Assembly: GCF_021474405.1 (NCBI RefSeq)
Contig: NZ_JAKEIO010000080.1
Location: 1-35,211, forward strand
Source: [Streptosporangium] indianense
GTDB lineage: Bacteria; Actinomycetota; Actinomycetes; Streptomycetales; Streptomycetaceae
Length of the DNA: 35,211 nucleotides
Reading direction: 5' to 3'
Positions 23,201 to 29,660 of the stretch are shown here, one piece after another. Under the pieces are notes generated by a model, which saw only the letters and a list, made by a program, of their open reading frames with translations, made no database searches and was not told the DNA's origin. Made by a program: the position numbers and the translations under genes. Each line of letters opens with the position of its first letter. The first letter of the stretch is position 1.

Positions 23201-24219
23201 CCCGTGGCTTCGCCACAGCCAGTGTTCTTGTCATATCCATCGGACTCACCGCCGGCCCCGCCGCGGCCAAGGGTCCCGGCACCTCCGAGGCGGAGGTGAA
23301 AACCAGCGGCAAGAGGTCCGGCAGTGACCTCGTCTCCATGATCAGGTACACGAGCACCACCACGGGCGGTGGCGGCAAAGGCAACGTCACGCCTGTGGGC
23401 AACTGGACCCCGCCCGCGTGCTGGTACGAACCACGCTCCGCTGCAGAGTTCTCCAAGTACGTCGAGAGCATGTACGACGAGACGGTCAACACCCCAGGAC
23501 AGCACAGCTATGCCAAGGCCTCCGTGGGCATGTTCCGCAATGAATACAAGGACGGCAAGTACAAGAACTACAACCTTGACAAGAAGGACGAGGGTAACTG
23601 GTGGGTAGCCGTCCGTGACGAAGACCGCTGGACGGAGCCCGCAGCCCAGCTCTGTGACAGGCAGCCTTTCTGGGTGGAGAACGGTGACGCCCCACCCGTG
23701 GAGAACGCGGTTACTCCGCAGGTCTTGGCCGAACTCGCCTACAACCGCATCCGACTGCCGAAAACCGAAGTCACCCTCGCCCCTGAGATCACCACGAAGG
23801 TGAACCTCCCCACCTGGGCCTGGTTGGACAAGGCAAGGTTCAAGGAAACCTCCGTGACAGCCGCGCTCGACGTAGGCCGTCTCAACATCCAGGCCACCAC
23901 CACCGCCAAGCCGGTCTCGCTCAAACTGGCCCCTGGTACGCCCGACGCCGAGACCTATCCCGCCTCCGGCGAGTGCACGATCAACGACGACGGCTCGATC
24001 GGTGAGCCGTACGCCAAGGGAAAGGGTGACCAGAACCCGCCGTGCGGCATCAGGTACCTCCGCTCTTCCGGCGACGGCACCTTCAAACTCCAGGCGACCG
24101 TGACGTGGGAAACCACCTGGACCGGCACTGGCAACCCTAATCCGACTCAGCTTCCCAATGGCACGTTCGGCAATGACCAGGACATCACCGTCCAGGAGAT
24201 CCAGTCCGTCAACAGGTAA
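23188..24219 (+). CDS. Secreted four-cysteine protein, module family (copy 2)
   Basis: The 343-residue product starts at GTG 23188 inside the end of the lipoprotein gene. It has a Sec signal (ATASVLVISIGLTAGPAAAK) and shares with the protein at 5265 the cysteines in PPACWYEP, QLCDRQPFW, SGECTINDDGSIG and PPCGIRYLR, as well as NLPTWAWLDKARFKE, KPVSLKLAPGTPDAE and the C-terminal VQEIQSVNR. Conservation covers the whole mature length, so both copies are probably functional. No enzyme motif is seen; the many Trp/Tyr and beta-like segments suggest a binding protein. A perfect hairpin ends the cassette at 24282. Confidence 0.85.
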   Translation: MRILTRGFATASVLVISIGLTAGPAAAKGPGTSEAEVKTSGKRSGSDLVSMIRYTSTTTGGGGKGNVTPVGNWTPPACWYEPRSAAEFSKYVESMYDETVNTPGQHSYAKASVGMFRNEYKDGKYKNYNLDKKDEGNWWVAVRDEDRWTEPAAQLCDRQPFWVENGDAPPVENAVTPQVLAELAYNRIRLPKTEVTLAPEITTKVNLPTWAWLDKARFKETSVTAALDVGRLNIQATTTAKPVSLKLAPGTPDAETYPASGECTINDDGSIGEPYAKGKGDQNPPCGIRYLRSSGDGTFKLQATVTWETTWTGTGNPNPTQLPNGTFGNDQDITVQEIQSVNR

Positions 24220-24281
24220 CCGACCGAGAAAGTAGCCACCTCATACCGGCGAGCACACCCAATCGCTCGCCACACCGTTGC

Positions 24282-24310
24282 GCCGTACTGCCCCGGCCGA
24301 GCAGTACGGC
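24282..24310 (+). terminator. Perfect 10-base-pair stem-loop after the secreted protein gene
   Basis: GCCGTACTGC at 24282-24291 and GCAGTACGGC at 24301-24310 are perfect inverted copies with a 9-base loop. It lies 60 bases after the stop of the secreted protein gene and 165 before the next gene. No T run follows. It probably separates the lipoprotein/secreted cassette from the effector cassette. Confidence 0.65.
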
Positions 24311-24475
24311 CAGCCCCGGCGTACATCGCTTGCTCGTTTCTCGGCATGCACGCCCCCGCCCGTGACGGTGTGCTCTAAGAAGGAGGGCCAATTGGAAGGG
24401 GCCGGCTACACCCAGCTGGACTTTCAGTAAAAACCGGGATGCCACCGTACACAGAGGGAGAGGCTGAGCGACCGC

Positions 24476-24781
24476 ATGGCAGGCGACTCCGACCTCATCG
24501 TCAACGTTGATCTACTCGTGAAGTCGGAATCAAGGCTCAAGAGTATTCATAAAGAGCTCAAGAACCTCAACGACCGCAAAGACGACATGAAGCCCTATTG
24601 GGGTAGTGATGAAATATCCGGCGCGATGGGAAAGTTCGTCGACAACTGGGATGATCACCGCAGTAAGCTCCTTGAGAACCTAGAAGGAGTCAGCGGGTTG
24701 GTGAAGTCGACGATCGATGGCTTCACAGGCGCGGACAAACAGCTGGCCGATGAACTGCGGAAGGCAAGGAAGAAGAAGTGA
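24476..24781 (+). CDS. WXG100-like small helical protein, effector partner
   Basis: The 101-residue product is helical with a Trp turn in FVDNWDDHRSKLLENL where WXG100 proteins have Trp-X-Gly, a Lys-rich C-terminus (RKARKKK) and an N-terminal strand-like DLIVNVDLLVKSE. It is a paralogue of the protein at 12533. Its stop overlaps the start of the 450-residue effector gene by four bases, the arrangement expected of a co-secreted partner or chaperone. The ribosome site (GGGAGAGG) is about 13 bases from the ATG, a little far. Codon use is less GC-rich than in the Tad genes, in line with an acquired module. Confidence 0.75.
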   Translation: MAGDSDLIVNVDLLVKSESRLKSIHKELKNLNDRKDDMKPYWGSDEISGAMGKFVDNWDDHRSKLLENLEGVSGLVKSTIDGFTGADKQLADELRKARKKK

Positions 24782-26130
24782 CGCCCCCTTCCAAGGCCCG
24801 TCCGCGTGACTGGCACCCTCTGGCGGACTCCGACCCCGTGCCGGGCGATCCGGAGGAGATCCGGGCTGAAGTTCGACACATGAAGTCCGTTGCGAGTTCG
24901 CTCCGCGAGCAGGCGAAGATGCTGCGTGGAATTGGAAATGACAACGAACTGAAGGGAAAGTACGCAGCAAAACTCAAGGACGAAGCGGACGCCCTTGAGA
25001 AGCGCCTGGGGCAGGTGGCGGACCGCTACGAGCGAGTCCACGGGCACCTCACCAATTGGGCGAATGACCTGGAGGACTTCCAGACCGAGGCCGATAAGGT
25101 CCTGGTCAACGCGAAGAAGGAGCAGGAGAACCTCGACGCGGAGAAGGCCAAGAAGAGTGCGGAGGACGACAAGAAGCCGAGCGCCTCGCCCAGTGGCACG
25201 AAGAGCGATCCCCTTCAGGACTACCGGGATCAGCTCGACCGCATCAAAGGCGACCGTGATGAGCGTGCCCGTCACCATGCCGGCAAGATCCGCGACCAGC
25301 TCGACGACGCGATCGAGGACAGCCTGTGGGACGACTTCAAAGGCTGGGTTCACGACAACATCGACACGATCAAAATAGTGCTAGACGCTTTGGGCTGGGC
25401 GGCCACGATCCTCGGTGTCGTTGCACTGTTCATTCCCGGCTTGAACATCCTCGCCATCGCTCTCGGCGGCATCATCCTCGGTGCGCGAGCGCTCTTGGCG
25501 GCGGCAGGCGAAGCGAGCTGGATGGAAGTGGCCATGGACTCGATCGGCCTGCTCACCATGGGCGCCGGACGGGCGGGTCTGACCATGCTGAAAGGCGCCG
25601 GTGCCGCGACGAAAGCGGCCGCTGTCGCCTCCCGCACTTCTCGACTCAAAACCGGGCTGACCGCGCACAAGTCGATGATGAATTCGCTGCAGCGAGCCAT
25701 CTCTAACACCGCGGACGAGGGAGCGAAGAAATTCTATAAGGATCTTCTAACCTACACGCGGAAGAAGATCTCAGGTGAAGCCGGACTCGTGACGAGGGAA
25801 CTTCCCCAGCCGAGTGCGGCATCGAGATGGGCCCATCTCGGTGACGATGAGCTCGCGGCTCACGCTTCGCAGTTCGCCAAGAACAAGGCCGCCTTCCCCG
25901 ATGCAGCCATCGGGAACACGGCCAAGGCCCGGGCCGGATACGGCCTTTCCATGGCTGCCATCTACGCTGGAGCCGGCGCTGACGCCGGGGACAAGATCTT
26001 CGGGCAGAGTGACGCATGGAGTGCTGCATCCAAGGGGACGGATGGCGTCATCCCCGACAAATGGTCCAGCGACGGCTACAACGACTGGAAAGAAAACACA
26101 TGGAAAGCGCCGGTCGGCTCCACATGGTGA
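24778..26130 (+). CDS. Candidate T7SS effector with helical N-domain and membrane hairpins
   Basis: The 450-residue product starts at GTG 24778. Residues 1-130 are charged and helical (a WXG/LXG-like region beginning with DWHPLADSDPVPGDPEEI; coiled-coil near 75-140). A linker rich in Lys, Asp and Ser follows (about 135-150), then a hydrophobic region at about 196-255 (ILGVVALFIPGLNILAIALG) and an Ala-rich helix. The C-terminal 140 residues show no motif that I recognise; they end with Trp-rich DAWSAASKG and DWKENTWKAPVGSTW. There is no Sec signal. Layout and coupling to a WXG100-like gene suggest a T7SS substrate; the hydrophobic hairpins could insert in a target membrane. Toxicity is unproven. 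Confidence 0.75.
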   Translation: MTPPSKARPRDWHPLADSDPVPGDPEEIRAEVRHMKSVASSLREQAKMLRGIGNDNELKGKYAAKLKDEADALEKRLGQVADRYERVHGHLTNWANDLEDFQTEADKVLVNAKKEQENLDAEKAKKSAEDDKKPSASPSGTKSDPLQDYRDQLDRIKGDRDERARHHAGKIRDQLDDAIEDSLWDDFKGWVHDNIDTIKIVLDALGWAATILGVVALFIPGLNILAIALGGIILGARALLAAAGEASWMEVAMDSIGLLTMGAGRAGLTMLKGAGAATKAAAVASRTSRLKTGLTAHKSMMNSLQRAISNTADEGAKKFYKDLLTYTRKKISGEAGLVTRELPQPSAASRWAHLGDDELAAHASQFAKNKAAFPDAAIGNTAKARAGYGLSMAAIYAGAGADAGDKIFGQSDAWSAASKGTDGVIPDKWSSDGYNDWKENTWKAPVGSTW

Positions 26131-26157
26131 CTGCCGGGCGAGGGAGTTGAGAGTCAC

Positions 26158-26547
26158 ATGACATCACAAGGGAACATGTCCGGCTCCCTGGTCGACCGAC
26201 TGGGCGGCGGGGTTGTGGCATTTGCGAGACTGTGTATCATCGTGCCCTTTGTATACCTTGTCGTCTACGTGGGCGGCGCCTTCCTCATCCCCAAGTCGCT
26301 GGGCCCCACATGGGTGTGGATCCAGCGGGGCGTCGTCTCGACCGCCATCTTGTGCCTGCTGGCCCTCTTCATCCAGCACCCGCGCCCCGAGCGCCGCCCG
26401 TCCGGCCTGACCCACACGATGGCCATTTCGTTCCTGCTGACGCTGCCCGCGATCGTCACCAGTTACTGGGCGGGAGTTTTCGGGGCTCTGGTCCCCCCGC
26501 TCCTGGTGATCGGTTCCGCGGTGTGGGAAAGGGTTCGACATGCCTGA
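26158..26547 (+). CDS. Four-helix membrane protein, candidate immunity protein
   Basis: The 129-residue protein has about four hydrophobic helices (ARLCIIVPFVYLVVYVGGAF; VSTAILCLLALFI; ISFLLTLPAIVTSYW; FGALVPPLLVIGSAVW) with short loops and no catalytic motif. It follows the candidate effector by 27 bases and overlaps the next gene by eight bases, so it is in the same operon. Polytopic immunity proteins typically protect against membrane-active toxins, which would fit the hydrophobic hairpins of the effector. This role is inference. An alternative start lies at ATG 26176. Confidence 0.7.
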   Translation: MTSQGNMSGSLVDRLGGGVVAFARLCIIVPFVYLVVYVGGAFLIPKSLGPTWVWIQRGVVSTAILCLLALFIQHPRPERRPSGLTHTMAISFLLTLPAIVTSYWAGVFGALVPPLLVIGSAVWERVRHA

Positions 26548-27166
26548 GACCGACACCAAGGCCGCCGCCCCCGTCGGCTACAACCTAGTGCCCCCGCCCG
26601 GTTGGGACATGATCCCGCTCCGGGAAGGGACGAACGAGGCGATCAAGCGCATCGTCGACCGTTCCGTGGACGAACTCCCCGCCGACATCCCTCGAGACGA
26701 TCTCTCCAAGGCGCGCATGGAGCTGATCAAACGGCTCAAGAGGGTTGCCCGGCAAGCGCGCGAGACGCGCGCCATGGATCTCCACCTACCGGTGGCGCGC
26801 GTGGACGGAGCGGCTCTCCCGGCTTCCTTCATCGTTTCCGAGCCCATCACTGCGCCAACGGTCGGACTGAACTCCGGTCTCATCCTCAGTTCGCTCCGCC
26901 CCGATGCCTCGCAGAGCGAGGAAGTCACCATCGACGGCGCGACCGGCTTCCGCGTGGACGGCACCGCCCAGCCTGACACTGACAGGGATGTCGAATTCTC
27001 CTCCCGGCGCGTGGAGTACCTTCTCCAGATCCCGAACTCCGCCCCGCGCGCGTGGCTGACGATCTCCTTCAGCACCGTCGCCGACGGACGCCCGGACAGT
27101 GAGATGGCGGACCTCTTGGTCGACCTGTTCGACGCCGTGATGACTACGTTCCGCTGGAGTCATTGA
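26540..27166 (+). CDS. Adaptor-like protein of unknown function
   Basis: The 208-residue soluble protein starts at ATG 26540 with AAAGGG seven bases upstream. The N-terminal part is charged (GYNLVPPPGWDMIPLREGT; DLSKARMELIKRLKRVARQA). The C-terminal half is beta-rich and ends with a long helix (MADLLVDLFDAVMTTFRW). This order, with strands such as VTIDGATGFRVDGT and ARAWLTISFSTVADG before a final helix, recalls Mog1/PsbP-like folds (LpqN, DUF1795 Eag chaperones), but I cannot confirm it. The start lies inside the membrane protein gene and the stop touches the next start, so it belongs to the effector operon. A chaperone or immunity role is possible. Confidence 0.7.
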   Translation: MPETDTKAAAPVGYNLVPPPGWDMIPLREGTNEAIKRIVDRSVDELPADIPRDDLSKARMELIKRLKRVARQARETRAMDLHLPVARVDGAALPASFIVSEPITAPTVGLNSGLILSSLRPDASQSEEVTIDGATGFRVDGTAQPDTDRDVEFSSRRVEYLLQIPNSAPRAWLTISFSTVADGRPDSEMADLLVDLFDAVMTTFRWSH

Positions 27167-27753
27167 TGAAGTTTGTGGACACGGACTCGGAGACGCTCCA
27201 GTGGTTTCCGACCTTCATGCAGTGGAAGAGCGCGGACGAAAGGGAGGAGTGGGCTGAGCTCTGCGCCCTTGCGGTTTTGCACGCGCACGACGAAAACCCC
27301 AAGCGACGCAGAATTAAAGGTCTACGCAAGCTGCTGTCGGCGTTCGTCGAAAACCTCTCGGATCTGACCCCTGCGGACCAGGCCTTCCTCTTCATCCCGG
27401 ACCCCGACCAGATGCCCGTCCCGGCCTTCATCCTCATGGTCGAAAGCGAGGGTGAACGCGGTGCCACATTGCGCCAAATGGTGCAAGCCGACGCAGCAAG
27501 CCTGGTCCGCCCGGTGGAGTTGGATCCGTTCACCAGCGAGCGACTGGGTGAGGGCCTCCGCTCAACCCGCTACTGGTCGACCGCCGACGACCAGCTCATG
27601 GTGACCGTCCGATACGGCTGGCGAGTCGAAGATGTCGGAGTCGATCTCTGCTTCTACATGGTGTGGAACGACCCGGGGCAAATGGCAACTTATGCTGATG
27701 CAGTAGACGATTTCGCCAGAAGCCTGTTCATCAGCGACGGCCGGCAGGTATGA
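27166..27753 (+). CDS. Second adaptor-like protein of unknown function
   Basis: The 195-residue soluble protein starts at ATG 27166, which shares its A with the upstream TGA; a TTG three bases earlier is the alternative. It has an N-terminal helical segment (ADEREEWAELCALAVLHAHD), a middle part with PVPAFILMVESEG, then beta-rich sequence (DDQLMVTVRYGWRVEDVGVD, LCFYMVWNDP) and a final helix (YADAVDDFARSLFIS). The overall order resembles the preceding protein, so the two may share a fold, although sequence identity is low. It ends the tightly linked effector operon. Function unknown. Confidence 0.7.
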   Translation: MKFVDTDSETLQWFPTFMQWKSADEREEWAELCALAVLHAHDENPKRRRIKGLRKLLSAFVENLSDLTPADQAFLFIPDPDQMPVPAFILMVESEGERGATLRQMVQADAASLVRPVELDPFTSERLGEGLRSTRYWSTADDQLMVTVRYGWRVEDVGVDLCFYMVWNDPGQMATYADAVDDFARSLFISDGRQV

Positions 27754-27938
27754 AGGAAGCTCTACCGCACGCAGTTGGTGAATGCAGCGTCCCATGCCGA
27801 TTCGCCCAGGACCTATCTCGTGAGCAAGTGAGGCTCGGTTCTGCCGCCAGCGCCGTGGCATCGGCCGCCTCCGGAGGAGCCGTGGTGCACCCTGTGCATT
27901 AGGGGCTTGGGGTCTCGAGAGGCCAGTTCACCTGGTCG

Positions 27939-28211
27939 ATGCCCTCTGCCTGGGACGCCGGGCCGTCGTGCACCGGGGCGTTGGCAGTCGACGCGGGTAC
28001 CCAGCTGGTCCGTGGGACTGATGCGGCTTCCTTCGACCTACAGCTCGCCGGCATTCACGGGGCGGTCCCCATCGACAGTGGAGTGGCATGGCTTCTACCC
28101 GCTGTCGACGCGCTGTTTCGCTCAGGGGAGGCCATCGAGTTTCGGTGGCCCGATGCCAGAGACATCATTGCGGAGCTGTCCGACGCAGGCGTGTCTGTGA
28201 CGACCGAGTAG
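27939..28211 (+). CDS. Small hypothetical protein or 3' remnant of a longer gene
   Basis: The 90-residue reading has coding-like codon use (GC-rich third positions, few rare codons) and ordered segments (FDLQLAGIHGAVPIDSGVAW, LLPAVDALFRSGEAIEFRWP). There is no good ribosome site before ATG 27939, and in the same frame a TAG at about 27899 prevents extension, so it could be the end of a gene whose 5' part was lost. No family recognised. The preceding 185 bases hold no gene. It converges on the minus-strand membrane protein gene. Confidence 0.45.
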   Translation: MPSAWDAGPSCTGALAVDAGTQLVRGTDAASFDLQLAGIHGAVPIDSGVAWLLPAVDALFRSGEAIEFRWPDARDIIAELSDAGVSVTTE

Positions 28212-28262
28212 CAGGGGTACAGGTGCAGGGTAGTGCGACCGGCGGGGCCGCGGCGTCGCTTG

Positions 28263-28862
28263 CTATCGTCGGCGTGCCGTCCGAGTCCTCCCTTTGCCCC
28301 TCTTCCGAAGCCTCCGCATCCTCTCCCGCTCCTGAGCCCTCAGCCTCTCGGCGCGTGCATTGTGCCGGCGATACAAGAGCCAGCCCACCAGAGCCGAAGT
28401 GACGGCGTACGTCAGGAAGGCGGGGCCGGTCCCGGGGACGTACGCGCAGTCCGACGACCGGCAGTTCCTGCTGCGCAACCCGCTGAGCAGATACAGGAAC
28501 GGTCCGAACGCCAGCGCGCAGCAGAAAGCCGTGAGCACCGCGCGCCAAGCGCGTGTCAGGCGGGTCGAGTCCGCGGTCGGACGCGCGGCGCGCAGGCCGG
28601 CCGTCGAGCCGAAGACGGTGATCAGTCCGAGGGCGGCGCCTACCGCCCAGAAGCCCCCGGGTACGGTCGTCAGTTCGGGGATCGTCTCGCGCGCAAGGCG
28701 TTTGGACAGGCCCACCACCAGCAGGATCAAGGCCAGAGCGGTGACCAGGAAGACGACCACTGCGGCGAGCCCGAGGCCGTCGCGGACCCCACTGAACCGG
28801 CCGCTCACTCGGGCTGCCGCGTCGGCCGGCTTCCCGACCTCTTCGGCTATGTGCTCTGCCAC
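28263..28862 (-). CDS. Membrane protein encoded beside WXG100 gene
   Basis: The 199-residue protein has about four hydrophobic helices: LGLAAVVVFLVTALALILLV near residues 29-51, FWAVGAALGLITVFG near 70-84, VLTAFCCALAFGPFLYLL near 108-126 and FLTYAVTSALVGWLLY near 149-164. A Cys pair (RNCRSSDCAYV) lies in the loop between the last two. The C-terminus is strongly basic (RRLRKRGKGRTRTARRR). The GTG at 28862 is preferred because GGGAGGGGG lies seven bases upstream. It follows the WXG100 gene by 97 bases, same strand. No known Ecc component was recognised; it may be an accessory membrane part of the ESX system. Confidence 0.7.
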   Translation of the reverse strand: MAEHIAEEVGKPADAAARVSGRFSGVRDGLGLAAVVVFLVTALALILLVVGLSKRLARETIPELTTVPGGFWAVGAALGLITVFGSTAGLRAARPTADSTRLTRAWRAVLTAFCCALAFGPFLYLLSGLRSRNCRSSDCAYVPGTGPAFLTYAVTSALVGWLLYRRHNARAERLRAQERERMRRLRKRGKGRTRTARRR

Positions 28863-28959
28863 TCGTCGTCCCCCTCCCTGCACAGGCACACATAGCTGAC
28901 GGCGGTGCGGCGAGGCGTTCCTGCGCCCCGCGGCACCGCCGTGCGACCTCAACGAGAGG

Positions 28960-29262
28960 TCACTTGCTCCGAGCCTGCTTGGCCAGTTCCTCGTCGATCT
29001 GCTCGAACTTGTCCGCAGCCATGGTCAGGTAGTCACCCATGCCGTCCAGACCGTCCAGCGTGTCCTTCATGCCGCGCACGAACTCGTCGAAGTTCTCGTC
29101 GAACGCCTTCGACGAGCTCTTCGTGACGTAGCCGCCCTGGACCAGGTTGTTGATGTACTTCTTGAGGCCCTCGAGCTTCTCCTGGAGCTTTTCCTTCTCC
29201 TTCACGACATGCTTGGCTGCATCCCGCATGTCCTGATATGTGACATCAAGGTCCTTGGCCAT
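28960..29262 (-). CDS. WXG100 family protein (EsxA/EsxB-like)
   Basis: The 100-residue protein has the size and helix-turn-helix layout of ESAT-6/CFP-10 proteins: a first helix (YQDMRDAAKHVVKEKEKLQE), a turn at VQGGYVTKSSS where WXG would be, and a second helix (FDEFVRGMKDTLDGLDGMGD, YLTMAADKFEQIDEELAKQ). Streptomyces family members often have an aromatic-x-Thr in place of Trp-x-Gly. It is a likely substrate and co-factor of the EccC ATPase encoded divergently 400 bases away. ATG 29262 has GAGGGAGC nine bases upstream. Only one such gene is adjacent to EccC, so it may form a homodimer. Confidence 0.88.
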   Translation of the reverse strand: MAKDLDVTYQDMRDAAKHVVKEKEKLQEKLEGLKKYINNLVQGGYVTKSSSKAFDENFDEFVRGMKDTLDGLDGMGDYLTMAADKFEQIDEELAKQARSK

Positions 29263-29340
29263 GAAGCCGCTCCCTCTCGCAACGCCGCAGGGCCAACCCC
29301 CGTGGCTCCCTGTGTGCGGACTCGTCGGCCCTGAGGCCGA

Positions 29341-29361
29341 GTTGCCGGTCGCCGTGGCAAC
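29341..29361. promoter_or_regulatory. Inverted repeat in the WXG100 promoter region
   Basis: GTTGCC at 29341-29346 and GGCAAC at 29356-29361 are perfect inverted copies with a 9-base spacer, about 80 bases upstream of the WXG100 start. A candidate operator; the regulator is unknown. No other gene is seen in the 29263-29660 gap. Confidence 0.35.
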
Positions 29362-29437
29362 CGGTGTGATCGTCCGCTCTTGCGTCAGCAGCTTACGGGT
29401 GTGGCCTGTGGTGTCCCTACCCGCCTTGTGAACGACC

Positions 29438-29477
29438 CGTCATGAAACCGTGTATGACGTTGCCATCGGGAACGTCA
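29438..29477. promoter_or_regulatory. Phased TGACG half-sites between WXG100 and EccC genes
   Basis: CGTCAT (29438-29443), ATGACGTT (29454-29461) and AACGTCA (29471-29477) form two overlapping inverted repeats with half-site centres about 17-18 bases apart. TGACGTT with AACGTCA is a perfect 7-base pair of arms around nine bases. The array lies in the divergent promoter region and may coordinate both transcription units. This is inferred from symmetry only. Confidence 0.45.
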
Positions 29478-29551
29478 CGGCGCCTCCCCGTTGCCCCGCC
29501 GTCGTACCGAACGGATATCGTCCCTGTACCACTGCGACCCGCGTGATTGAA

Positions 29552-29579
29552 GCGAGCAGCGACCAGACGGCGAGCAGCG
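29552..29579 (+). repeat. Direct repeat in the EccC leader
   Basis: GCGAGCAGCG occurs at 29552-29561 and again at 29570-29579 (18-base period), with a partial third GCGAGCG at 29583-29589. It lies about 80-110 bases upstream of the EccC start, in sequence not needed for coding if the GTG at 29661 is used. Confidence 0.5.
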
Positions 29580-29660
29580 CAGCGAGCGATCAGCACAGCG
29601 GCAACCAGCGACAGACACCACAGCGGCCCTACCGGCCCAGTGGCACGGGGAGGACAAGTC

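Noticed and set aside
24341..24430. Short frame ending in KKEGQLEGAGYTQLDFQ before a TAA
   Set aside because: Protein-like ending but no start, no homology that I recognise and less than 30 codons; perhaps a gene relic, not enough to call.
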